Below are positions 10,070 to 18,896 of a stretch of 47,735 nt of DNA, one piece after another; position 1 is the stretch's first letter; each line of letters begins with the position of its first letter. Origin of the DNA: Alphaproteobacteria bacterium (GTDB lineage Bacteria > Pseudomonadota > Alphaproteobacteria > Micavibrionales > Micavibrionaceae). Location: assembly GCA_023700945.1 (NCBI GenBank), contig JAMPXY010000006.1, positions 1 to 47,735 on the forward strand, in the 5' to 3' direction. The notes beneath the pieces were generated by a model, which saw nothing but the letters and a program-made list of their open reading frames with translations, was not told the origin of the DNA and ran no database searches. A program made the position numbers and the translations under genes.

Positions 10070-10857
10070 GTGCGGTAACTCTCAATCAGCCGGTCAATCA
10101 GCACCAAATCCTCAGGCCGGCTGAGGCGGTGATTACCGTCTTCAATCAAATGTACCGTCACAGTGTGATTGCCTGCCCGGGACAGGGCGTCCTTCAACCG
10201 TGGCGCTGTCTGCCAGAGAACATCTTCATCTTTCATCCCCTGCACCAGATGCACCGGACCTTGAATAAGGGGTGCGTTTTCCAGAATATAATGTTCAGCG
10301 CCATCTGCAAGCAGGCGCTCTGTAATTGTGTATGGCTCTAGGCTGTAATGATTCGGAACGTCTATAAACCCCTGTTGCATCAGAGTTTCTTTATCAACGG
10401 CGCTCATTCGCTCTTCCCAGATTTCACGGGTAAAATCAGGTGCGGCGGCAATCCCGACAAAGCCGCACACACGCTCCGCACGGGCCCGCGCCAGCAACAA
10501 CCCGATCCAGCCGCCCATGGATGACCCCACCAACAGTACAGGCCCCACGGTCAACTGATCAAAGACAGCCAGCGCATCCGCCAGCCATAAGCCGATAGTC
10601 CCTTCGGTAAAAACTCCCGCTGACTGGCCATGTCCCCGATAATCAAAGCGAACGAAAGGCTGCTGGCGCTGCCGACAAGCCTGCTCGAAATACAAGGCTT
10701 TGCTGCCCTGCATATCGGAACGAAATCCCCCCAAGAACAATACGGTCGGGTATGGCGAATTTTCAGACCAATAACTGTGATAAGCCAGTGCAGGGGCAGA
10801 AACGCGATGAAAAAACTGCGGTTGTAGGGTGCTCATCTTTGTAAAATCCCCAAGCAA
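10066..10857 (-). CDS. Alpha/beta hydrolase
   Basis: FDYRGHGQSAG, nucleophile elbow LVGSSMGGWIGL, C-terminal His region DGNHRLS. Confidence 0.88.
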   Translation of the reverse strand: MLGDFTKMSTLQPQFFHRVSAPALAYHSYWSENSPYPTVLFLGGFRSDMQGSKALYFEQACRQRQQPFVRFDYRGHGQSAGVFTEGTIGLWLADALAVFDQLTVGPVLLVGSSMGGWIGLLLARARAERVCGFVGIAAAPDFTREIWEERMSAVDKETLMQQGFIDVPNHYSLEPYTITERLLADGAEHYILENAPLIQGPVHLVQGMKDEDVLWQTAPRLKDALSRAGNHTVTVHLIEDGNHRLSRPEDLVLIDRLIESYRT

Positions 10858-10942
10858 AGGCCGAAAACAAGCCGTTTTTATTACCCAGCTTCTAACAGAG
10901 TGTGGTAAATCAGTTCATAAAGTTCAAGGGTCCTGATGATAT

Positions 10943-12190
10943 ATGCCTTTTCTACCAAAGAATAAACCAGCCGCCCCCACCGGCCCTGTGATTATGCAAG
11001 TCATTCCTTCGCTGGGTGCCGGTGGTGCTGAGCAGGGCTGCATTGATGTCGCCGCTGAACTGGTCAAAGCGGGAGCAACCTCCTTGATTGTGTCTAATGG
11101 CGGTCACCGTCTGCCCGAGGTCTTACGGGCCGGAACCCGACATATACAGATGAATGTCGACAGCAAGAATCCATTGGTCATCTGGCGCAACAGTCTTAAG
11201 CTGCGCAAAATTATCAACTGCGAGAAGGTCGATATTGTTCACGCCCGCTCACGCGCTCCGGCCTGGAGTTGTTATTTCGCATGCCGAAAGACCACCGCCC
11301 GCTTTATGACGACATGCCACGCCCCCTACAATCTCAAAGAAGGCTACTGGGGACACTGGAAGAAACGCTATAATTCCTCTATCGCCCGGGGCGAACGCGT
11401 GATTGCGATCTCCCATTTCGTTGCCGATTATTTGCGCAAACATTACGACATTGACCTCCGCAATATCCGCGTCATCCATCGCGGCATAGCTCTGGAAAAA
11501 TTTCACCCCACCACAGTCTCGGCCGAGCGCATGATCAAACTCTCGCGGGAATGGCGACTGCCGGATGGTGTCAGCGTGGTAATGATGCCGGGACGACTGA
11601 CCCGCTGGAAGGGTCACCATGTACTAATTGATGCCATGGCGCGCCTGAACCGCCCAGATACAGTCTGCGTACTGATCGGGTCGGATCAGGGCCGTAAAGA
11701 ATACCGTAACGAGCTAGAACAGACCGTAAAAAACCGAGGACTTGAGGGGCAAATCCGTATCGTTGACCACTGCGCCGACATGCCCGCTGCCTATATGATG
11801 GCAACAGTCGTTGTTTCCGCGTCCATTGACCCGGAAGGTTTCGGGCGGATCGCTGCAGAAGCTCAAGCCATGGGTCGCCCGATTATCGCGACCGACCATG
11901 GCGGCTCACGTGAAACTATCATCCGGGGGGAAACTGGCTGGCTTGTGCCACCGAATGATCCCGTAGCCCTCACCAAAGCGATTGAAGAGGCCCTATCGCT
12001 GGACCCAACCCACCGCTCTATTCTGGCCACCCATGCCATGTCCCATATCGCTGGTAATTTTACCAAGGACCGCATGACCGCCCAGACGCTGGCAGTTTAT
12101 GCCGAGCTGCTCGACGAAAAAACCGCCAAGGCGGAAAGTTTGAAAAAAGAAATTGACCGTCTCAGCCATATCGCCGTTGCAGCCGAATGA
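10943..12190 (+). CDS. Glycosyltransferase family 4
   Basis: IPSLGAGGAEQGCIDVAAEL; PEGFGRIAAEAQAMGRPIIATDHGG. Confidence 0.92.
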   Translation: MPFLPKNKPAAPTGPVIMQVIPSLGAGGAEQGCIDVAAELVKAGATSLIVSNGGHRLPEVLRAGTRHIQMNVDSKNPLVIWRNSLKLRKIINCEKVDIVHARSRAPAWSCYFACRKTTARFMTTCHAPYNLKEGYWGHWKKRYNSSIARGERVIAISHFVADYLRKHYDIDLRNIRVIHRGIALEKFHPTTVSAERMIKLSREWRLPDGVSVVMMPGRLTRWKGHHVLIDAMARLNRPDTVCVLIGSDQGRKEYRNELEQTVKNRGLEGQIRIVDHCADMPAAYMMATVVVSASIDPEGFGRIAAEAQAMGRPIIATDHGGSRETIIRGETGWLVPPNDPVALTKAIEEALSLDPTHRSILATHAMSHIAGNFTKDRMTAQTLAVYAELLDEKTAKAESLKKEIDRLSHIAVAAE

Positions 12191-13191
12191 TGCAGAACCC
12201 AACAGCCGATCAGACTGCCTCCGACTTTGTCTACAACACGCCCCCACATAAAAAAATATTGGTCATCAAGCTGGGAGCCCTTGGTGATTTTATACAAGCA
12301 CTGGGGCCAATGGCCGCCATCCGCCGCCACCATCCTGATGCGGATATCACCCTGCTCACCACCCAACCTTTTGTCAGCTTTGGTCTAGCCTGTGGCTATG
12401 TCAACCATGTCTGGACTGACAGCAAACCTAAATGGAAAGATATCAGACAATGGCTGGACCTGCATCACCGCTTGAATGATGCCGGTTTCGACCGGGTTTA
12501 TGATTTGCAAAACAATGACCGCACCGCGCTTTATCTCAAACTTTTTTCAGCAGCCCGGCGGCCGGAGTGGGTGGGCGCCGCCCCCGGTGCCTCTCACCGC
12601 AACAACAGCCCGGAACGAACGGCCGGACCAGCACTGGAAGGCCATATACAAACTTTAGCGCTAGCAGGCATCCATGATGTCATGATTGATGACCTGCGCT
12701 GGGTCGAAGGCAATATCCAACATTTCATTAAAGAAAACGGATTGCGCAAACCCTATGTCTTGCTGGTGCCCGGCTCGGCCCCGGAGCGTCCGGAAAAGCG
12801 CTGGCCTGCAACGCATTACGCCCAGATCGCACGCATTATTGATGGGTGGGGTTTCCAGCCTGTTATTATTGGCACCCGCCACGAAGCAGATCTGGCTGAA
12901 ACCATCTGTCAGATTCATGCAAACTGCATCAATCTGACAGGCAAAACGGCCTTGTTTGATCTGGCCGTTTTGGGACGCCAGTCTGCAGGTGCCATCGGCA
13001 ATGATACCGGCCCAATGCACATGATCGCCCCAACCGGCTGCCCCTCACTGGTATTATTCTCACAACACAGCAACCCCCTGCGTCATGCCCCACGCGGACC
13101 CACCGTTAAAACCCATCAAGTTAATGATTTGGCAACGCTCAGTGTAGATGAGGTCGAAGGATTGCTGGCTGCCCGCTGGTTCCGGCAATAA
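12187..13191 (+). CDS. Glycosyltransferase family 9 (heptosyltransferase-like)
   Basis: ILVIKLGALGDFIQALGPMAAIRRHHP; VPGSAPERPEKRWPATHYAQIA; GNDTGPMHMIAPTGCPSLVLF. Confidence 0.92.
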   Translation: MMQNPTADQTASDFVYNTPPHKKILVIKLGALGDFIQALGPMAAIRRHHPDADITLLTTQPFVSFGLACGYVNHVWTDSKPKWKDIRQWLDLHHRLNDAGFDRVYDLQNNDRTALYLKLFSAARRPEWVGAAPGASHRNNSPERTAGPALEGHIQTLALAGIHDVMIDDLRWVEGNIQHFIKENGLRKPYVLLVPGSAPERPEKRWPATHYAQIARIIDGWGFQPVIIGTRHEADLAETICQIHANCINLTGKTALFDLAVLGRQSAGAIGNDTGPMHMIAPTGCPSLVLFSQHSNPLRHAPRGPTVKTHQVNDLATLSVDEVEGLLAARWFRQ

Positions 13192-13192
13192 C

Positions 13193-13540
13193 TCAGGATT
13201 GCTTGTCTTCAGGGATACCCATGAGATTGGTAATTTTTCCCGCCTCATCCGGAGAGTAAATATCATAGAGGCAACGCAACACCGCTTCGGTGGCACTATC
13301 GTTCATCGAATAAAAGATTGTCTGGGCATTGCGACGGGTATTGACCAAACCATCACGGCGCAAGCGTGCCAAATGCTGTGAGAGCGCCGATTGACTCAAA
13401 CCAACAATATCTTCGAGTTCACCCACACTCTTTTCACCCTGATAAAGTGCACAGATGATCATCAAGCGGCGTTCATTCGAGAGCGCCTTCAAGAGGTTAA
13501 CCGCAACCTCAATGTTGCGTTCTATTTTTCTTACATCCAT
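13193..13540 (-). CDS. ArsR/SmtB-family HTH regulator (BigR/YgaV-like)
   Basis: LLKALSNERRLMIICALYQGEKSVGELEDIVGLSQSALSQHLARLRRDGLV winged HTH. Confidence 0.9.
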   Translation of the reverse strand: MDVRKIERNIEVAVNLLKALSNERRLMIICALYQGEKSVGELEDIVGLSQSALSQHLARLRRDGLVNTRRNAQTIFYSMNDSATEAVLRCLYDIYSPDEAGKITNLMGIPEDKQS

Positions 13541-13763
13541 CTAACGGACCAAAATTCAGCCACAGCTCTTATGCCTTGCGGGCGACAGGCTTACGCAGAA
13601 ATAAATTACCCTCTGGTTTTTTTTGCTTTCTTGGATGGGCGGGAAATTATTGCGCTAAACAAGAGTAAAACGCAACCCGATTCTGGCCACCCCATACTTC
13701 TTAAGTAGTATATGAATCCAATCTAAAGTATGGCCAACAGCAAGTCTTCTTTTAAATATCCCG

Positions 13764-14543
13764 TCAATCCCCAGGTAAAACGGGTTTGGCTGGCAACAAT
13801 GCAAGTAAAAAAGCCGCGAAAGCAGGGGGTAAGAGCCCTAGCGTCATCGACACTAGGGCGGTGGGCCATGGGAAAGTAATACGGGCTTTGTTTTTCGATA
13901 ACCCCAGCGCCATAATCTGTGCTGCGCGATCAACAGGCATCAGCAAGGGCATACGATAACCGTTTACAGCCGTCATCGGAGAATTGATAAAGCCGGGACA
14001 AATCACAGATACCCCAATCCCGTAGCGGGCCAGACTGCCCCGCAGTGCCTCTCCATACATACGTACGCCAGCCTTGCTGGCACTGTAGGCCGGAGCACCC
14101 GGCCAGCCATTAAAGGATGCCAGAGAGCTCACCAACGCAATCTGTCCCTGCCGCCGCGGGATCATACGCGGGATCAGCGGCAAAATCGTATTTAAAGTCC
14201 CCATCAGATTAACTTCGAAAATAGCGCGTTCCCCTGCAAGCCAAGATAAATCCTGATCACCCGTACCCCCGGAAATGCCAGCGTTAGCAATCACAAGATC
14301 AATCGGCGAGCGTTCATCAGCCTCACCCAGCCACTGCGTTAACGCAACCTGATCCCGGACATCAATCAAACAGGTTTCAACTCGGGCCCCGCGCAAGCGG
14401 CATAAATCAGCCACAGCGGTCAGGCGCTCCTCATCGCGACCGGTCAGGTACAAAGTGATGCCCCCGCCCGCATAATACTGCGCTAGCGCTGCGCCTATGC
14501 CACTTGAGGCCCCCGTAATCAGCACCGTGCGGAACTGTTTCAT
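13764..14543 (-). CDS. SDR family oxidoreductase
   Basis: LITGASSGIGAALAQYY; IANAGISGG; YSASKAGVRMYGEALR. Confidence 0.92.
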   Translation of the reverse strand: MKQFRTVLITGASSGIGAALAQYYAGGGITLYLTGRDEERLTAVADLCRLRGARVETCLIDVRDQVALTQWLGEADERSPIDLVIANAGISGGTGDQDLSWLAGERAIFEVNLMGTLNTILPLIPRMIPRRQGQIALVSSLASFNGWPGAPAYSASKAGVRMYGEALRGSLARYGIGVSVICPGFINSPMTAVNGYRMPLLMPVDRAAQIMALGLSKNKARITFPWPTALVSMTLGLLPPAFAAFLLALLPAKPVLPGD

Positions 14544-14547
14544 AATT

Positions 14548-15126
14548 CTATCCGACGTGGTCGTATTGCTTTTTATAAACGGCGAAGGCCTGTTCGAATT
14601 CCCTCGTCACATCGAGCGGCGCTTTTTGCGAAGTGTTGATCACCAGATCAAAATTGGCCGGGTCACCAATATCCACGCCGTAGAGGCTTTTATAACGTAT
14701 AATCTCACTCCGGCGGCGTCGTTCGACTTCGTCCATCGCGGTTTGGATATCAGTGAACTTTTCCCGCAGTTCGGCCCCATCACTGAAAATACGGTGAACC
14801 GCCACATCCAGATCGACCGTCAAACGGATTTTCAGCGCATCCTTGACGAAAAACCAGGCCATGCGCGAATCCAGAATCAGATGCTCTTTTTGATCGTTGA
14901 GGGTTTTGAGGAAATCATCCACCAGATGATCAATCTCAGCCTGCGACTCAGCCATCTCGTTCAAGGCCGTCAGTGAAATTCCTTTTTCGGCCGCCAGTGT
15001 ACGAAAAATATTACCGGTGGTGATCAAGCGAAAACCGGTTAATTCCGACACTGCGCGCGCAAACGTGCTTTTGCCACTGCCGGGATCGCCCGTAATGGCG
15101 ATACGATAATAACGGGATTGAGACAT
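14548..15126 (-). CDS. Cytidylate kinase-like P-loop nucleotide kinase
   Basis: IAITGDPGSGKSTFARAVSELTGF; LILDSRMAWFF; FDLVINTSQKAP. Confidence 0.78.
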   Translation of the reverse strand: MSQSRYYRIAITGDPGSGKSTFARAVSELTGFRLITTGNIFRTLAAEKGISLTALNEMAESQAEIDHLVDDFLKTLNDQKEHLILDSRMAWFFVKDALKIRLTVDLDVAVHRIFSDGAELREKFTDIQTAMDEVERRRRSEIIRYKSLYGVDIGDPANFDLVINTSQKAPLDVTREFEQAFAVYKKQYDHVG

Positions 15127-15157
15127 GGGTCAGTTTTAAAGAACGGCTGTGCTGCGG

Positions 15158-16009
15158 TCAAGCCTCGAGCGCCTGCGCCAACTTGACAAAATCACTAACC
15201 GGCAATTGTTCAGCCCGCAAATCTCCGGGGATACCGCTCTGTTCGAGCAGACGGGCATAATCCCCTAATGAAGAGCGCAGCATTTTGCGCCGCTGACCAA
15301 AGGCCGCGGCCGTAATAGCCTCCATCGACTGGGCCATAGGGCTATCATGAGCCAGAACCCGCGGGCGGAAACTGACGACACTCGATGCAACCTTGGGCGG
15401 CGGGGTAAAGGCACTGCCCGGCAGGTCATAAGCCCGCTTGACCTCACACAACCACTGCGCCAGAACCCCGAGCCTGCCATAGACCTTCCCCCCCGGAGGG
15501 GCGGTCAGACGATCGGCCACCTCACGCTGAAACATCAGCAGCATCCGACTGACAAAGACCGGGTCATCCCTGATCTGTTTGAGCCAGCCCACAACTAGCG
15601 GCGTTGCTATATTGTAAGGGAGATTGGCAATAATCATCCTTGGGCCTTGCGGTACCAGCGTCCGTATATCAACGCTCAAGGCATCGGCCTGTAGCACAGT
15701 AAGCCGCCCAGCGGCCACTTTGGCAAGGGCTTGCAGAGCCGCCACTGCCCGTGGATCAAACTCAATCGCCAGCACCTGCCCAGCCCCCGCCCGCAGTAAA
15801 CTCCGCGTTAGACCACCCGGCCCAGGGCCGATCTCAATGACTGTATGCTCCGAGAGTTCGCCTGCCAGCCGCGCAATTTTATCGGTGATATTACGATCTA
15901 GGAGAAAATTTTGTCCCAGCGCCTTGGTCGCCTGCAGACCATGATCGGCGATCACCTGCCGCAAGGGTGGCAAATCGTCAATCTGTGCGATCAGAGACAG
16001 ATCAGACAC
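15158..16009 (-). CDS. rsmA: 16S rRNA (adenine1518-N6/adenine1519-N6)-dimethyltransferase
   Basis: KALGQNFLLDRNITDKIARLAG; EIGPGPGGLTRSLL; IIANLPYNIATPLV; FGQRRKMLRSSL. Confidence 0.96.
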   Translation of the reverse strand: MSDLSLIAQIDDLPPLRQVIADHGLQATKALGQNFLLDRNITDKIARLAGELSEHTVIEIGPGPGGLTRSLLRAGAGQVLAIEFDPRAVAALQALAKVAAGRLTVLQADALSVDIRTLVPQGPRMIIANLPYNIATPLVVGWLKQIRDDPVFVSRMLLMFQREVADRLTAPPGGKVYGRLGVLAQWLCEVKRAYDLPGSAFTPPPKVASSVVSFRPRVLAHDSPMAQSMEAITAAAFGQRRKMLRSSLGDYARLLEQSGIPGDLRAEQLPVSDFVKLAQALEA

Positions 16010-16949
16010 GGCGTTCGATAAAGGCAGCGGATTTTAAGTCCAGCAAATGACGGCGCTGGGCACGTTCCAGACGGTCATTACCCAGACGCTGCATGACCTC
16101 ATCACGCGAAGGGATGTTATCCTCTGTAATAACCCGCATCTTGCGCAAGGTGATGATGTAATAACCCGCCAATGTGCGCACAGGCTCACTGAGATCTCCC
16201 TCTTTCATACGCAGCAGAACCTCTTCAATTTCCGGAGCGAGCTGACCTTCTTGTACCCAGCCAACATCACCGCCGCGCTTGGCGCTGGCCGATTGTGAAA
16301 ACTGGGTTGCCACGCGCTGAAACGGAGCCTTACCCTGCAGCATTTCCCGGGTGAGTTTGAGCGAGAGCTGCTGCATATCAGCCTCTTGCTGCGGGTTATC
16401 GATCGGCAGGAAAATTTCACCAACCAAATATTCGCTCTTACCAATATTGGTGCGCAGGCGTTCAATCATATTATCAACTTCCAGATCGTTGACCGTCACC
16501 TGCGGACGAATTTTTTGTTGCACGACCTTACCCCAGGCCATCTGTGCCCGGATCTGGCTCTCCATTGCCCGCACCGGAACGCCTTGCTGCTTCATCACGG
16601 CCCGGAATTTAGCCAAATCCATGCCATTCTGCTGGGCAATCGCGGTAAAGCCACCTTCAACATCTTGCGCACTAATAGTGATACCAAGACGCCCGGCCTC
16701 CTGCAGCATCAAGCGTTCATCCACCAGCATGTTAATCACTTGTGGGGCCAGACGTTGTTTGATCTCCTGCGCATCAGGCATCCCAGAGGACACCATCACC
16801 AGCCGTAGACGCTCTTGGACGTCAGAAGCCGTTATCGCATCATTATTGACCACAGCCGCAATAGTCTCCGTACGGGCGGCCTGAACCGTCTCCATCAGGA
16901 GAGGCTGGAGAAGAAAAGCGACCAGAACAATCAAACTTATTTTTTTCAT
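16002..16949 (-). CDS. surA: SurA-like periplasmic peptidyl-prolyl isomerase
   Basis: Signal peptide MKKISLIVLVAFLLQPLLMETVQA; SurA N-domain IAAVVNNDAITASDVQERL; parvulin region KRGGDVGWVQEGQLAPEIEE. Start trimmed from ORF start 17003. Confidence 0.85.
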   Translation of the reverse strand: MKKISLIVLVAFLLQPLLMETVQAARTETIAAVVNNDAITASDVQERLRLVMVSSGMPDAQEIKQRLAPQVINMLVDERLMLQEAGRLGITISAQDVEGGFTAIAQQNGMDLAKFRAVMKQQGVPVRAMESQIRAQMAWGKVVQQKIRPQVTVNDLEVDNMIERLRTNIGKSEYLVGEIFLPIDNPQQEADMQQLSLKLTREMLQGKAPFQRVATQFSQSASAKRGGDVGWVQEGQLAPEIEEVLLRMKEGDLSEPVRTLAGYYIITLRKMRVITEDNIPSRDEVMQRLGNDRLERAQRRHLLDLKSAAFIERRV

Positions 16950-16980
16950 GCACCTAGCATCCATTGGCAATATGGCCTTT

Positions 16981-17949
16981 TCAGGCTGTTTTTTTGTCAG
17001 CAAAACGTCCGCCAGCGCGGTAGGTTTCCAGATATGATGGTAAAATCAAACTCATACCGGTAGGACTAATTCCCAAATCGCTCAAAGTCAGATTTCCGCT
17101 CCCCACAACATTATCAGTTTTCAAGCTTTCGACCTGATCAGGCGTCAACAAAGGGCGCGGAAGCAGGCTGAGGAAAAAGGCATCGATCTTTGCCACAGAA
17201 AACGGCAACGGCACTAAAATGCGTTTGTGACCGGTATATTTGGCGAGCAGTTCATAAATCTGACGAAAGGTCACGACCTCCGGTCCACCCAGCTCATAAA
17301 TCTGGCCACGCGGATCAAACCCGCCAGCCACAGGCCTTAAGGCCGCAACCAGCACCGCCTGCGCCACATCACCAACATAGACGGGCTGAAATTTAGTCTT
17401 ACCGCCGCCAATCAAGGGCAGCAGTGGGAAGATTTGCGCTAAACGCGCAAACATATTAAAGAAATTATCTTCCGGGCCAAAAATAACGCTGGGACGCATG
17501 ATCGTCACCCACGGGCAGGCAGCCTGAATCGCACGCTCACCCTCCCGTTTACTCGCAGCATAGCGTGAACGGGCCTGATCCACACCCAGCGCCGATATAT
17601 GAATAAACCGCACCACGCCCTCGCGCATGCAGGCTTCAGCCATCAGTACTGGAATTTGGTTATGCAGATCATGAAACCGACGACGGCGGCGCTCATATAA
17701 AATACCCAGGCAATTCACAACAATGCTTGCCCCCTCTATGGCCTCCCGCACACTGGCGGGATCACTATAGCGGCACAGGAACGGCACTACCTGCCCGACG
17801 CTACCGCAGGGTTTAAGGAAATAAGCCCGTTCCGGCACCCGGGTAGCCACCTTGACGGTATAACCCTCAGCCACCAACCGCTTGACGATATGACGCCCTA
17901 GAAAGCCGGTGCCGCCGAAAACCGTGGCAATTTTACGTTTTGCGCTCAT
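16981..17949 (-). CDS. Complex I NDUFA9 subunit family / NAD(P)-binding protein
   Basis: ATVFGGTGFLGRHIVKRLVAEGYTVKVATR; IHISALGVDQARSRYAASKREGE; RPSVIFGPEDNFFN. Confidence 0.87.
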   Translation of the reverse strand: MSAKRKIATVFGGTGFLGRHIVKRLVAEGYTVKVATRVPERAYFLKPCGSVGQVVPFLCRYSDPASVREAIEGASIVVNCLGILYERRRRRFHDLHNQIPVLMAEACMREGVVRFIHISALGVDQARSRYAASKREGERAIQAACPWVTIMRPSVIFGPEDNFFNMFARLAQIFPLLPLIGGGKTKFQPVYVGDVAQAVLVAALRPVAGGFDPRGQIYELGGPEVVTFRQIYELLAKYTGHKRILVPLPFSVAKIDAFFLSLLPRPLLTPDQVESLKTDNVVGSGNLTLSDLGISPTGMSLILPSYLETYRAGGRFADKKTA

Positions 17950-18151
17950 GCAAAAAACTCCTGAAATTCTTGCCCCTACTATAGGCAGCGGTGCCGCTGA
18001 CGTCCAGCGTTTGCGCCCTTTTATGCCCTACTCATTCCCCCAAGGCATTGTATAGTAGGTTCAAGAATGAACAAATCAGCCAGAAATTTTTAAAATTGGC
18101 CGTCGTTTATAAAGAAAGATGCCTATGAGTTTTTTAGAGGGCAAGACAGCC

Positions 18152-18895
18152 ATGAAAAGTATTAAAAGCAAGACTCTCGGGGTGCTGCTATGTACATTCT
18201 TGTCTTTCCTGATTCTGGAATTCCCCAATTCAGCCTATGCAGATGTCTGCATGGGACAAAGGGAATACTGTGCGGTTCTATTGCAAGAACCGGATCATAG
18301 GCCTAACAATCGATACTGTTACGAGAATCAGGGCTATCCTACGGCCTTGGAATGCAGAGAAATCATCAAACGGCATGAAGAAGCGCTGGAAAAACAAGCT
18401 TCCCGGGAGCAGGCCTCCGGAAAAATAATTAACAAAGGCACATCCCACGAAAGACCATGGACATATTATGCTCTAGGGTGTCTGGCCGTTTTTGTCTCTT
18501 TTATTACATTTAGGATAAAGACAAAAAGAAAATTAACGAGAACTAGCGACTCGGTAACACCTCCCATCGAAAGCATTGTTTCTCTCTCAAACAGCATTTT
18601 TCTCAACTTTATTAAGTTTGCTTTTAAGGCAACAAATTTTCTTCTCCTTTGGGGCTTCTCAACCTTCATTGCTACTGAAATATCTTGTAAAATCACGGGG
18701 ATACAATGCAGTCAGGCAGGCAGCACAGCTTGGCTGCTATATTTTTGCCTTGCCGCGCTTTTATTCCTGACGGTTTATGTCTTGTGGTTCTTATGTTCCC
18801 GCAGAGGGAGAAAGAGCAGCCAATGGGGTATAAAAGTTTTTTTCCTCAACCTTGTTTTAGGAATTATCCTCTATGCCTTAGTACTGAATAACTGA
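18152..18895 (+). CDS. Hypothetical exported/membrane protein
   Basis: Signal peptide MKSIKSKTLGVLLCTFLSFLILEFPNSAYA, Cys-containing ectodomain, several TM segments; ORF extends to 18119. Confidence 0.65.
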   Translation: MKSIKSKTLGVLLCTFLSFLILEFPNSAYADVCMGQREYCAVLLQEPDHRPNNRYCYENQGYPTALECREIIKRHEEALEKQASREQASGKIINKGTSHERPWTYYALGCLAVFVSFITFRIKTKRKLTRTSDSVTPPIESIVSLSNSIFLNFIKFAFKATNFLLLWGFSTFIATEISCKITGIQCSQAGSTAWLLYFCLAALLFLTVYVLWFLCSRRGRKSSQWGIKVFFLNLVLGIILYALVLNN

Positions 18896-18896
18896 T

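Noticed and set aside
13391-13708. 105-aa plus-strand ORF overlapping the ArsR regulator
   Set aside because: Mostly antisense to the regulator gene; no recognisable protein features.
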